From Rhodovibrio sodomensis (GTDB taxonomy: Bacteria; Pseudomonadota; Alphaproteobacteria; Kiloniellales; Rhodovibrionaceae), in NCBI RefSeq assembly GCF_016583645.1, contig NZ_NRRL01000003.1, positions 1 through 64,000 on the forward strand: a stretch of DNA of 64,000 bases, written 5' to 3'. Under the pieces are notes generated by a model that saw only the letters and a list, made by a program, of their open reading frames with translations, was not told where the DNA came from and ran no database searches. This document shows, piece by piece, positions 24,963-32,607 of the stretch; the first letter of the stretch is position 1, and each line of letters opens with the position of its first letter. A program made the position numbers and the translations under genes.

Positions 24963-26366
24963 TCAGGCGGCGCTCTTGGCGGGGCCGCCATCCGGGGCGG
25001 CGCCGCGGGAGGTGAAGTCGCCGACGAGTTCGATCAGGTTGCGCAGCGGACGCGTCGATTTCGGGCCGGATGCCCGGCGTTCATCGGCCTTGCGCGGCAA
25101 TGGTGTGATCGCCGCCGCGAAGCCGAGTTTGCGCGCCTCCTTGAGGCGCTTGTCCGCGCTCACGACCGGGCGCAGCTCCCCGCCCAGGCCGACTTCGCCG
25201 AACAGGACGGTGTCGCGCGGCAGCGGCTCGTCGGTCAGGGCTGACAGCAGCGCGGCCGCGACGGCGAGGTCGGCGGCCGGCTCGGTGATCCGGAAGCCGC
25301 CACTGACGTTCAGGTAGACGTCGTTCTGTCCCATTAGGACGCCGCAACGGGCCTCGAGAACAGCGATGACCATGGCAAGGCGGCCGGCATCCCAGCCGAC
25401 CACGGTACGCTTGGGTGTGGCGTAGGCGGAGGGCGCGACGAGCGCCTGGACCTCGACAAGGATGGGCCGCTGGCCCTCCATGCCGGCGTAGACCACCGAG
25501 CCCGCCACATCGCCGCGACGGTCCATGAGAAACAGCTCGCTGGGGTTGTCCACCGAGCGCAGGCCGGAATCGGCCATCTCGAAGACGCCGATCTCGTCGG
25601 TGGCGCCAAAGCGGTTCTTGTGCGCCCTGAGGATCCTGAAGTGCTGGCCGGTCTCGCGCTCGATCTGCAGCACCGCGTCGACCATGTGGGAGAGCATCTG
25701 CGGTCCGGCGATCGCGCTCTCCTTGATGACGTGACCGACCAGGATCATCGCGACGCCAAGGTCCTTGGCGGCACGGATCAGTTCCTGGGTTGCGGCGCGA
25801 AGCTGGGTGCCGGTGCCGGCCGCGGTGTCCAGATGGGAGACCGTCATCGTTTGGATCGAGTCGACGACGGCGACCTTGGCGCCGGTGCTCTCCAGGGTGG
25901 CGGCCACGGTCGAGGCGTCCGTGCTGGCGGTCAACGAGAATCCCGAGGCGCCGAGGCCGAGCCGCTGGGCACGCAGTCGGACCTGCTCGATGGACTCCTC
26001 GCCCGAGACGTAGAGCCCGCCGATCCCGTCAGCGTCCAGGGCGGCGAGAACCTGCAGCAGGACGGTCGACTTGCCGACGCCAGGGTCTCCACCGAGCAGC
26101 ATGACGGAGCCAGGCACGAGGCCGCCGCCGGCGACTCGGTCGAACTCGTTCACGCCCGTCACCAGCCGCACGACGGGGCGCGAGGGGCCATCGAGGCGGA
26201 CCACGCCGGCCGGCGCGGCTGCGGCCTGGGTGCGGCCACGCTGGGCCTGGGCGCGCTCTTCGAAGGTGTTCCACTCGCCGCAGGAGGGGCACTGTCCCGC
26301 CCACTTGGGCTCGACGGCGCCGCAGTTGCTGCAGTGATACTCCGAGCGAGTTCGGGTCTTGCCCAC
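24963..26366 (-). CDS. radA: DNA repair protein RadA/Sms
   Basis: RecA-like branch-migration ATPase/helicase, 467 aa, full length. N-terminal zinc finger C12-x2-C15...C26-x2-C29 (CSNCGAVEPKWAGQCPSCGEW); Walker A GGDPGVGKST (92-101); the RadA-specific KNRFGATDEIGVFEM; and the C-terminal Lon-like domain (VNVSGG-type: YLNVSGGFRITEPAADLAVAAALLSAL). Starts at GTG 26366 with GGAGGG eight bases upstream. It lies immediately after the small exported-protein gene. Its presence on a plasmid is unusual; it may aid recombination-dependent replication or DNA uptake after conjugation. Confidence 0.95.
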   Translation of the reverse strand: MGKTRTRSEYHCSNCGAVEPKWAGQCPSCGEWNTFEERAQAQRGRTQAAAAPAGVVRLDGPSRPVVRLVTGVNEFDRVAGGGLVPGSVMLLGGDPGVGKSTVLLQVLAALDADGIGGLYVSGEESIEQVRLRAQRLGLGASGFSLTASTDASTVAATLESTGAKVAVVDSIQTMTVSHLDTAAGTGTQLRAATQELIRAAKDLGVAMILVGHVIKESAIAGPQMLSHMVDAVLQIERETGQHFRILRAHKNRFGATDEIGVFEMADSGLRSVDNPSELFLMDRRGDVAGSVVYAGMEGQRPILVEVQALVAPSAYATPKRTVVGWDAGRLAMVIAVLEARCGVLMGQNDVYLNVSGGFRITEPAADLAVAAALLSALTDEPLPRDTVLFGEVGLGGELRPVVSADKRLKEARKLGFAAAITPLPRKADERRASGPKSTRPLRNLIELVGDFTSRGAAPDGGPAKSAA

Positions 26367-26370
26367 GGGC

Positions 26371-26673
26371 TCAGCCCTCCTGGTCGACAGTAAGGATCTT
26401 CAGCGGCTGGCCCTCGAGCGGAATCAGGACCATCTTGTCGCCTTCGGTCCGAAGCCGGTACAACTGACCCCGGTACCTGACATAGTCCCCCTGCCAGAGG
26501 GTCAAAAGCCTGCCATCGGCACGGAGCAGGACCTGGTTCCCGATAATCGCGGTGATCACGACGTCTGGGTCCGCCTCGGCTGGCTCGAGCGTGCTGTAGC
26601 CGGAGGCGTGGGCGAGGCCCGGGAGGGTGGTGGTGAGCAGGGCCGCAAGGCCGATGGCGCGGGCCAGGGTCAT
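26371..26673 (-). CDS. Small exported protein, PilP-like beta domain
   Basis: A 100-aa protein read from ATG 26673, with GAGGGA eight bases upstream. The signal peptide MTLARAIGLAALLTTTLPGLAHA is followed by a beta-rich domain (PDVVITAIIGNQVLLRADGRLLTLWQGDYVRYRGQLYRL). The pattern resembles the small C-terminal domain of PilP/GspC-type proteins, but this is weak. The stop lies five bases from the radA start, so the pair is probably co-transcribed. It reads away from the origin. Confidence 0.5.
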   Translation of the reverse strand: MTLARAIGLAALLTTTLPGLAHASGYSTLEPAEADPDVVITAIIGNQVLLRADGRLLTLWQGDYVRYRGQLYRLRTEGDKMVLIPLEGQPLKILTVDQEG

Positions 26674-26799
26674 GGGGGGCATCCCTCGGTTCGTGCTGAT
26701 CACGACGGAGATGGGATCGCGACCCGGCTCCGGTCCCCCTGGTCATGCAATCGGGGCGCCCGCGCCCCGCCCGAAGGGCGTATCTTCCTCTTCCTTCCC

Positions 26800-26826
26800 C
26801 TTACTTCTCTTACTTCCCTTACTTCA
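26800..26826 (+). repeat. Three tandem 9-bp CTTACTTCn units
   Basis: CTTACTTCT, CTTACTTCC and CTTACTTCA follow one another without spacing, inside a longer polypyrimidine run (from about 26782). They lie 43 bp before the first iteron. They could be a second protein-binding array or a strand-asymmetric, easily melted element. Confidence 0.55.
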
Positions 26827-26868
26827 GGGCCCTCGGAGTCCCGCGGAATCGCTGGGGTTTTGGCGGGT

Positions 26869-26978
26869 GATCCTCAGAGATGTTCGACATAATCCTCAGA
26901 GATCTTCGACATGATCCTCAGAGATTTTTGACATCATCCTCAGAAATGTTCGACATGATCCTCAGAGATCTTCGACTT
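26869..26978 (+). repeat. Five tandem 22-bp iterons
   Basis: Units at 26869-26890, 26891-26912, 26913-26934, 26935-26956 and 26957-26978 share the core TCCTCAGAGATnTTCGACAT, with one to three differences each. The period is exactly 22 bp, two helical turns, with no spacer, as in Rep-binding iterons. They lie 258 bp before the rep start. Confidence 0.9.
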
Positions 26979-27066
26979 CGGCGGCGAATGCACGATTGCG
27001 TGCTCTGTGAGGGCACAAAAATGTGCTCTATAAGTGGGATTAACTCACTGAAAACGTTGAATCGGA

Positions 27067-27084
27067 GGGGAGCAATTGCTCCCC
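27067..27084. repeat. 18-bp perfect palindrome in oriV
   Basis: GGGGAGCAATTGCTCCCC is a perfect palindrome. It is followed directly by CTATTGCGCCCTTAA. It is a possible operator or single-strand hairpin element between the iterons and rep. Confidence 0.6.
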
Positions 27085-27236
27085 TATTGCGCCCTTAAAA
27101 GGGGCCTGAAGGGGCCGGGTTCGGGTACCTTCGCCGGTTCTTCATCCGATCGCGGGAGGATCGGCGCGAGGCTCTGCGCGTCGGTCCGGTTTGGTCGGCC
27201 GCCTCATGGGCGCTCGGCACGGAAGAGCTGGCCGAT

Positions 27237-27258
27237 ATGTCGAAGATTTCTGAGGATG
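27237..27258 (-). promoter_or_regulatory. Inverted iteron covering the rep start codon
   Basis: The reverse complement of this 22-bp stretch matches iteron 4 (26935-26956) at 21 of 22 positions. It encodes the first seven Rep residues (MSKISED). A Rep dimer bound here would block translation start or transcription through the 5' end, the inverted-operator logic known from other iteron plasmids. Confidence 0.75.
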
Positions 27259-28163
27259 CCACCGTGCCACACACGATCCCACCTTCCGATCCTGTACCCG
27301 AATGGCAGGACGCCGAGATGCAGCTACAGTTCGAACTACCGGGCGAGACCGAGCGGGGTGCCGCGACTGGAAACCGCAAGAGCAACCTGACCCGGCCCCG
27401 GGTCAGGGGTGATCTGATGGAGGGCACGGCGGATCTGCCGAAGCCGCGGGGGCTGATCGAGATCATCGACCAGGGCGAGCTGCATGCCGATGACCGGAAG
27501 CTCTACCTGGTTCTGCTCGCGATCTCGTGGGACCGGCTGGCCGACCCGCGCTTCCCGGGGCCGTTCGAGGCGCCGGCCGCTGACATACGATCCGCCATGG
27601 GCCAGACGACCCAGCGCGGCAACAGTCAGCTGCGGGGATCGATGCACCGATTGCGGCACACCGACGTGCGCTTCCCGATGCTGGTGGATGGCAATGAGAA
27701 CGAGGTCGTCTGCGGACTGCTGTCGATGCAGTCGGTGCCGCGGGGGCGGTCCGGGCTGGTGCAGTGGAACTTCGAGCCCGTGCTGCGCCCCCACCTGGCG
27801 GAACCCGGCAAGTGGGCGTGGATCCACCTGCGGGTCGCGAGCCGGCTGCGCAGCCGGTACGCCGGCATCCTCTACGAGATGCTCGCAGGCTGGGTGAACA
27901 CCCAGAAGCGCTTGTGGAACGTCCCGATTGCCGATCTTCGGGAGTTCCTCGGCGTGGAGGGGAAGTTCGCCGACTGGGGGAAGCTGCGCTCACAGGTGAT
28001 CGAGCCGGCGCTGGCCGAGGTCAACAAGCACGCGCCGTTCACCGTCCGCTACGAGTCCTTCCGCGCCGCAGGGCAGAAGCGGGTCGAGCGCGTGGTGTTC
28101 CAGGTCACGCCGAAGGATGATGCGACGTTGCCGGGAGCGGGTGCGATCGTGCGGCGCGGCTAG
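27237..28163 (+). CDS. rep: Replication initiator protein (Rep_3 family)
   Basis: A 308-aa initiator that should bind the upstream iterons and open the origin. It has two winged-helix domains: WH1 about 65-190 (LIEIIDQGELHADDRKLYLVLLAISW..., then QSVPRGRSGLVQWNFEPVLRPHL), and WH2 about 190-290 with the Rep_3 signature (LRSRYAGILYEMLAGWVNTQKRLWNVPIADLREFLGVEGKFADWGKLRSQVIEPALAEVNKHAPFTVRYE). ATG 27237 is preceded by GGAAGAG nine bases upstream. The first 22 bases of the gene are an iteron in inverted orientation, so Rep could repress its own synthesis. Convergent with the 28172 gene, only 8 bp apart. Confidence 0.9.
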   Translation: MSKISEDATVPHTIPPSDPVPEWQDAEMQLQFELPGETERGAATGNRKSNLTRPRVRGDLMEGTADLPKPRGLIEIIDQGELHADDRKLYLVLLAISWDRLADPRFPGPFEAPAADIRSAMGQTTQRGNSQLRGSMHRLRHTDVRFPMLVDGNENEVVCGLLSMQSVPRGRSGLVQWNFEPVLRPHLAEPGKWAWIHLRVASRLRSRYAGILYEMLAGWVNTQKRLWNVPIADLREFLGVEGKFADWGKLRSQVIEPALAEVNKHAPFTVRYESFRAAGQKRVERVVFQVTPKDDATLPGAGAIVRRG

Positions 28164-28171
28164 TCGATGCC

Positions 28172-28681
28172 TTAACGACCAGCGATCCGGCGGAAGTTCC
28201 GGTTGCCGTCCGGGCCGGAGATGATGTAGCCGAAGTGCTTGATGTCGAGCTGGCGCAGGCGAGGGCCCTGCGGTCCGGTGAACGCCAGCCACGCCGCCAG
28301 CGAGACGACGGCGCTTGCGCCCTCCGGGCGGAGGTGCTGGTTGGCGGCGACGCACTGCAGGATGGCCTCGCGCGCGAACGCCCGGCCGTCGTCGCCGCTT
28401 TTCCTGTTCGCGTCGATCACCGGCTGGACCGAGCGGATCATGTCGTTGATCTGCTCCCAGCTCACGTTCAGGTCCAGAGTGGCTCCGTCCCACTCCAGCG
28501 AAAACGCGATCGCGCCTTCTTCCGGGGGCAGTTCGACGAGGTCGCCGTCGACGCTGCGTCCTGCCAGTCCTTCCGACTTTACGAAGTCCAGGATATGCCG
28601 GTCGTAGGCCGGATCCGGAGCGGTTCGGGGATCGAGGCGGCGCGTGTTGCGCGTACTCGCGCGGGTCTTGATGTCGGCCAT
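28172..28681 (-). CDS. Uncharacterised protein
   Basis: A 169-aa soluble protein. The start ATG has GGAG nine bases upstream. The N-terminus is basic and Thr/Arg-rich; the middle is acidic (VDGDLVELPPEEGAIAFSLEWDGATLDLNVS); the rest is helical, ending HFGYIISGPDGNRNFRRIAGR. No family recognised. It is the last gene of the leftward topB operon and is convergent with rep. Confidence 0.55.
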   Translation of the reverse strand: MADIKTRASTRNTRRLDPRTAPDPAYDRHILDFVKSEGLAGRSVDGDLVELPPEEGAIAFSLEWDGATLDLNVSWEQINDMIRSVQPVIDANRKSGDDGRAFAREAILQCVAANQHLRPEGASAVVSLAAWLAFTGPQGPRLRQLDIKHFGYIISGPDGNRNFRRIAGR

Positions 28682-28743
28682 CTGAGTGGGCTCCAGGTGG
28701 TCGCTGACTCCTTGGAGTGTATCAGGTCACGCTCGGTCGCTCA

Positions 28744-29067
28744 TCAGGCTTGAGGCGTGATCTCGCGGCGCCAGAGCTTTTCGAAAAAAGCCCGTCGGAG
28801 ACGGTCGTTGCGGGCACTCAGTCCGGTATCGTAGGCTGCAGGGGCCTTGCCCGGCTTGAGCGCCATGAAGCTCTGATACGACTGGATCTCGACCCGCGAG
28901 GCCCGACGGATGCCGAGCTTCGCCTCGATCGGGAGAAAGTCGAGCTGCCCGCTCTCGCGCAGTTCGCGGGCTCGCCGGGTCGCGTCCTGGTCCGAGATCG
29001 CGTCGACCAGGGCGCACGCGGCGAAGGTGCGGGTCGCGGTGGTGGCGACGACGGTGTAGTAGGCCAC
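28744..29067 (-). CDS. Small uncharacterised protein downstream of topB
   Basis: A 107-aa protein starting at GTG 29067 with AGGA about ten bases upstream; its ribosome site lies inside the topB end, so the two are translated in series. It begins with a beta-rich segment (AYYTVVATTATRTFAACALVDAISDQDATRRARELRE) that looks like a small alpha/beta domain acting on environmental or substrate signals in other small plasmid proteins, but no family can be named. Confidence 0.55.
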   Translation of the reverse strand: MAYYTVVATTATRTFAACALVDAISDQDATRRARELRESGQLDFLPIEAKLGIRRASRVEIQSYQSFMALKPGKAPAAYDTGLSARNDRLRRAFFEKLWRREITPQA

Positions 29068-29070
29068 GGT

Positions 29071-31191
29071 TCAGCTTTCCTGGTCCGCGCCGAGCCATCC
29101 GCGCTCGACGAACGGGGCTGGGTCGGTGTCGGGATGGATCATCCAGGCTTTCTTGTCCGGGTTCCAGATCGCGCCAAGGCTTTTGGCCTCCTCGCGCTTC
29201 TCGTAAGGGACCTTGAGCGGTCGCCCCTTCGCGATCGTCTCCTCGCGACGTTTGGCCCAGTCGCTACCGTTGCCCTTCGGGCGCGCGGCCATCGCGGCCT
29301 TACGATCAACCTGCTGGCCGGAGGCGGAGAACATGGGCAGGTCGTTCGCCCCCTTGAGGTGAGCGACGTCTCGTTTGATCTGACCGGCGATGTGGCCGAT
29401 GAAGTCCTTCGTCGAGGCCTTGCCGGCCGCGATCTGCTCCAGGTAGTCCTCCCAGAGCGCGGTCTGCACAGGGTCGGCGTAGCTCGGCAAGGCGGTCTCA
29501 AGGGCCGCGATCAGTCCCATGCCACTATCTGTGGGGACCAGTTTCTTCTTCTTGGTCTCGATGAACTTGCGCTGCTTCAGGGTTTCCAGGATCGCGGCGC
29601 GGGTGGCCACCGTGCCCAGCCCGGACGTTTCCTTGAGGCGCTTGCGCGCTGCCTCGTCCTCGACGTACTTGGCCACGTTCTCCATCGCAGCCAGCAGCGT
29701 TTTTTCGGTGAACCGGGTCGGCTCCTTGGTCATCTTCTTGACCGTCTCGACCTTGGTCGCCGTCCCGATCTCGCCGTCCTTGATGTCCGGCAACTCGCCC
29801 TGGTCGCTCTCGTCCTCTTCAGAGCTCTCCTGCGTTTCCTCGGGAACACCCTTGAAAGCCATCTTCCAGCCCAGGGCCGTAGGGACGGAACCGCCTACCC
29901 GGAACGGCACGCCGCCGGCCTTCAGGATCATGCTGGTCGCGAGGTACTCGTAATCGGCCATGTGGGCCGCGAGGTAGCTGCGCGCGACCAGCAGGTAGAC
30001 CTTGGCCTGCTCGTCGGTGAGGTCGGCGAGATCGCAGGGTTTGAGCGTCGGTACGATCGCGTGGTGGGACGCCTTGCCGGCCTTGGCGTCGTCGTAGTGA
30101 CGTTTGCGCACGATCGGCTTGGCGAGTTCGCCGGAGAGTGGCTTCAGGTCCGGCAGGGCGAGCAGGTTGGACAGGATCTGTGGGATGCGCTCCTGGTGCT
30201 CCTCGAACAGCACCGTTCCGTCGGTACGTGGATAGGTGAGGACGGCCTTCTCGTAGAGCTCCTGGGCCAGCTTCAGGGTCTTGTCGGCCGAGAAACCGTA
30301 GCGGCTGTTGCAGTCGCCTTGCAGCTTGGTGAGGCTGTAGAGTTCCGGCGGCGCCGTCTTTTTCGGCGTGGTCTGTCGCTGGATCGGACCGGACTGCCCC
30401 TCGGCCTGGGCCCGGCCGCGCTCGATCCGATCCGCGTCCATGATCCGCTTCTCGGGCGGCGGCGCGAAGCGCATCTTGACCTGCTTGCCCGTGGCGGTGT
30501 CGACGTGCGCGAGCAGCTCGTAGTAAGCCTCCGGCTTGAAGTTCCGGATCTTGCGTTCTAGCCGGACGACCAGCGCGAGGGTCGGCGTCTGGACCCGCCC
30601 GATGCTGAACGGCCGTGCCCCCTTTTCCGGGGCGCGCAACTTGATCGTAACGCCGCGCGTCATGTTGATGCCGACCATGAAGTCGGCGCAGCAGCGGGCG
30701 AGCGCGGCGAAGTAGAGCGGCTTGGTCTCCGCGCCGTCGCGCAGCGCAGCGAGCCCCTTGCGGATGCCCTCGGGCGTCAGATCGGCGATCCAGAGGCGTC
30801 GCGGGTTGCCCTGATACTTGAGGTGTACGAGCACCTCCCAGGCGATCATCTCTCCCTCCCGGTCGGCGTCGGTCGCGACGACGACGTCGGTGGCTTTCTT
30901 GAGCAGGCTCGCGATCACCTTGATCTGCTTGGCGGCGCCGCCGTTCTTCGGCCGGAAGCGGAAGGGCGCCGGGATGAAGGGCAGAGTCTCCCACCGCCAG
31001 GGCTTCAGCGCCTCGTCGTACTCCTCGGGCATCGCGGTTTCGAGCAGGTGACCGAAGCACCAGGTCACCAGGCTGCCGTCCTTGCAGACGATGTGCCCGT
31101 CGGCCTTGCTGGCCACGCCGATCGCGCCGGCGATCTTGCGCCCCTGGTCGGGCTTCTCGGTCAGGTAAAGCGTGGGCATCCGACGTGACAT
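29071..31191 (-). CDS. topB: DNA topoisomerase III with C-terminal DUF5710-like domain
   Basis: Type IA topoisomerase (706 aa) that decatenates and relaxes DNA through a single-strand break. The TOPRIM domain has DADREGE (108-114, metal-binding Asp108/Asp110). Active-site Tyr320 lies in LTYPRTDG, and GRVQTPTLALVV is the conserved strand-passage motif. Zinc fingers of TopA are absent, as expected of TopB. Residues about 660-706 (PLKVPYEKREEAKSLGAIWNPDKKAWMIHP) match a DUF5710-like module, an add-on also found in the 34613-35218 protein. ATG 31191 and ATG 31179 are both plausible. Plasmid TopB proteins (for example IncP TraE) are known. Confidence 0.93.
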   Translation of the reverse strand: MSRRMPTLYLTEKPDQGRKIAGAIGVASKADGHIVCKDGSLVTWCFGHLLETAMPEEYDEALKPWRWETLPFIPAPFRFRPKNGGAAKQIKVIASLLKKATDVVVATDADREGEMIAWEVLVHLKYQGNPRRLWIADLTPEGIRKGLAALRDGAETKPLYFAALARCCADFMVGINMTRGVTIKLRAPEKGARPFSIGRVQTPTLALVVRLERKIRNFKPEAYYELLAHVDTATGKQVKMRFAPPPEKRIMDADRIERGRAQAEGQSGPIQRQTTPKKTAPPELYSLTKLQGDCNSRYGFSADKTLKLAQELYEKAVLTYPRTDGTVLFEEHQERIPQILSNLLALPDLKPLSGELAKPIVRKRHYDDAKAGKASHHAIVPTLKPCDLADLTDEQAKVYLLVARSYLAAHMADYEYLATSMILKAGGVPFRVGGSVPTALGWKMAFKGVPEETQESSEEDESDQGELPDIKDGEIGTATKVETVKKMTKEPTRFTEKTLLAAMENVAKYVEDEAARKRLKETSGLGTVATRAAILETLKQRKFIETKKKKLVPTDSGMGLIAALETALPSYADPVQTALWEDYLEQIAAGKASTKDFIGHIAGQIKRDVAHLKGANDLPMFSASGQQVDRKAAMAARPKGNGSDWAKRREETIAKGRPLKVPYEKREEAKSLGAIWNPDKKAWMIHPDTDPAPFVERGWLGADQES

Positions 31192-31366
31192 CCCGGGTTA
31201 CGGTAAAACATATACCGGATATAGGTTCGATGCGGTCAAAACGGCCGTTTTGTCGCTGGGAGCGTTGCGCGGAGGCCTCCGGCCGCCAAATTCGATGGTG
31301 TGGGCGCCGGTCGATCCGGGCGCCTGTCAGCGCACAGTTTGCGCGCCCGTTGCGAGGGAGACCGGT
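31192..31366. promoter_or_regulatory. Divergent promoter region topB / plus-strand operon
   Basis: A 175-bp gap with TACGGT at 31199-31204, just 8 bp before the topB start, followed by an AT-rich stretch (AAAACATATACCGGATATAGG) suited to a promoter for either direction. Partial copies of the hexamer (CGGTCAAAACGG) follow near 31233-31245. Confidence 0.45.
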
Positions 31367-32590
31367 ATGAGCGACGACATCCAGATCGAGGACACCAAGG
31401 CGGCGGTGACGTACCAGCCGCTGTATGTGATTCCGGCAAGTCACCCCGAGCAGCGGAAGCTCCCGGAGGACGAGCGCGACGAGACGATTGCGCGGGCGGG
31501 TGGAGCGAGCCCGGTCGAGGGCACCGATCATTGGCGCCTTCCCGATGGTGCCGACAGCGATGCCGCACGCCGGGTGCAGCGCCGTTTCTCGACCAAGGCC
31601 GCGAAGCGGCGCATGGAGGCGGCCGTGGTCGAGGCGAAGGAGGCGGTCGAGCGGGCGGGCCGGGCGGACCGACTGATGCTCGCCCGCGCGGCCAACGCGG
31701 AGGTCGAGGCGCATGGCCTCACGCCCGCACGTCCGCTGCCGGAAAACGCCGGCGATCCCGAGGCGGAGCGGTATTACTACTACACCGCGCGTGAGGCCGA
31801 GAGTCCCTACCACTACAAGCTTCTGGACACCAAGGCCCAGGAGCTGGGTGTCAAGCTGCTGATCGATCGCGACCGGAACTCGCCGCACTGGGGGCTGCGC
31901 TACACCATCGAGAAGCCGCACCCCGAGCTGGAGGCGTTCCGCACCGAGGAGGCCAAGCGCGACCGGGCGGAGAGCTTCCGGCGCTACTCCGAGGAGAAGA
32001 CTGCGACCAAGTCGGCGGCCGCGACCCTGACCAGTGACAAGCGGATCAATATGGTACCGCTGACCCTGGCCGATCCGGAGAAGGATCCGGAGCTTTACAA
32101 GCGCGCCCATGCGGCGATCGGCCGGATCGGCACCGCCCGGCTGAAGAAGCTCGTCGAGATCACGACCGAGGCGCGCGAGGAGATCTTCACCGAGGAGCGC
32201 AAGCTGAAGGCGGACGGGAAGCGCCTCCAGTTCTGGCAGATCAAGCGGATCGGCACCCTGTCCCGCGCGATCGCGCGGGCGCGAGAGGTCCTGGATGAGC
32301 GCGCCAAGGCTGGAGAGAACTATCACGGCGGCGCGCCGGTGGATGCCCGGAATGACACCGGCAAGGCGCGTCCCGGAAGTTACTACGATCAGCAGGGCCG
32401 CGGGGGCGTGAAGGCCGCCGCCGGCAAGTCCAAGCCGAGCGAACGGGCGACGACCCCGGCTGAGAAGTCGGCACAGAGCGAGCAGGGCGATGACGCGCCG
32501 GCGACAGCGCCCGGGGACACCAGCGCTTTCCTGGCGAAGAACCCGAAGGCTCGGGGCGCAACGAAGACGCGCGGAAATGAGACGCGCTGA
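31367..32590 (+). CDS. Uncharacterised charged protein, first gene of a three-gene plus operon
   Basis: A 407-aa protein from ATG 31367, chosen for GAGGGAG about six bases upstream; the frame stays open to 31172 but overlaps topB and its promoter. Residues about 145-185 (YYYYTAREAESPYHYKLLDTKAQELGVKLLIDRDRNSPHWGLRYTIEKP) look like a small alpha/beta module, reminiscent of plasmid domains of the DUF5710/LPD type. The flanks are charged and helical; the C-terminus is low-complexity (Lys/Ala/Ser). No enzyme motif. It is followed 17 bp later by the next gene. Confidence 0.5.
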   Translation: MSDDIQIEDTKAAVTYQPLYVIPASHPEQRKLPEDERDETIARAGGASPVEGTDHWRLPDGADSDAARRVQRRFSTKAAKRRMEAAVVEAKEAVERAGRADRLMLARAANAEVEAHGLTPARPLPENAGDPEAERYYYYTAREAESPYHYKLLDTKAQELGVKLLIDRDRNSPHWGLRYTIEKPHPELEAFRTEEAKRDRAESFRRYSEEKTATKSAAATLTSDKRINMVPLTLADPEKDPELYKRAHAAIGRIGTARLKKLVEITTEAREEIFTEERKLKADGKRLQFWQIKRIGTLSRAIARAREVLDERAKAGENYHGGAPVDARNDTGKARPGSYYDQQGRGGVKAAAGKSKPSERATTPAEKSAQSEQGDDAPATAPGDTSAFLAKNPKARGATKTRGNETR

Positions 32591-32607
32591 GACAAGGGGC
32601 GGCGGTC

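Larger units (their letters stand above)
26674..27236. other. Plasmid replication origin region (oriV)
   Basis: This gene-free stretch of 563 bp holds in order: a pyrimidine-rich run with three tandem 9-bp units CTTACTTCn (26800-26826); five head-to-tail 22-bp iterons (26869-26978); an imperfect inverted repeat GGGCACA/TGTGCTC near 27010-27030; an 18-bp perfect palindrome (27067-27084); and then the rep gene, whose first codons form an inverted iteron. This is the classic layout of an iteron (Rep_3-type) origin. A clear DnaA box was not found by eye. Confidence 0.8.

Noticed and set aside
26869..26978. Tandem repeats as a possible CRISPR array
   Set aside because: The units are contiguous with a 22-bp period and no unique spacers, and they lie beside a rep gene; this is an iteron array.
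29819..32326. 835-codon minus frame overlapping topB and the 31367 gene
   Set aside because: It crosses the divergent promoter and its translation has no recognisable domain; both opposing genes are better supported.
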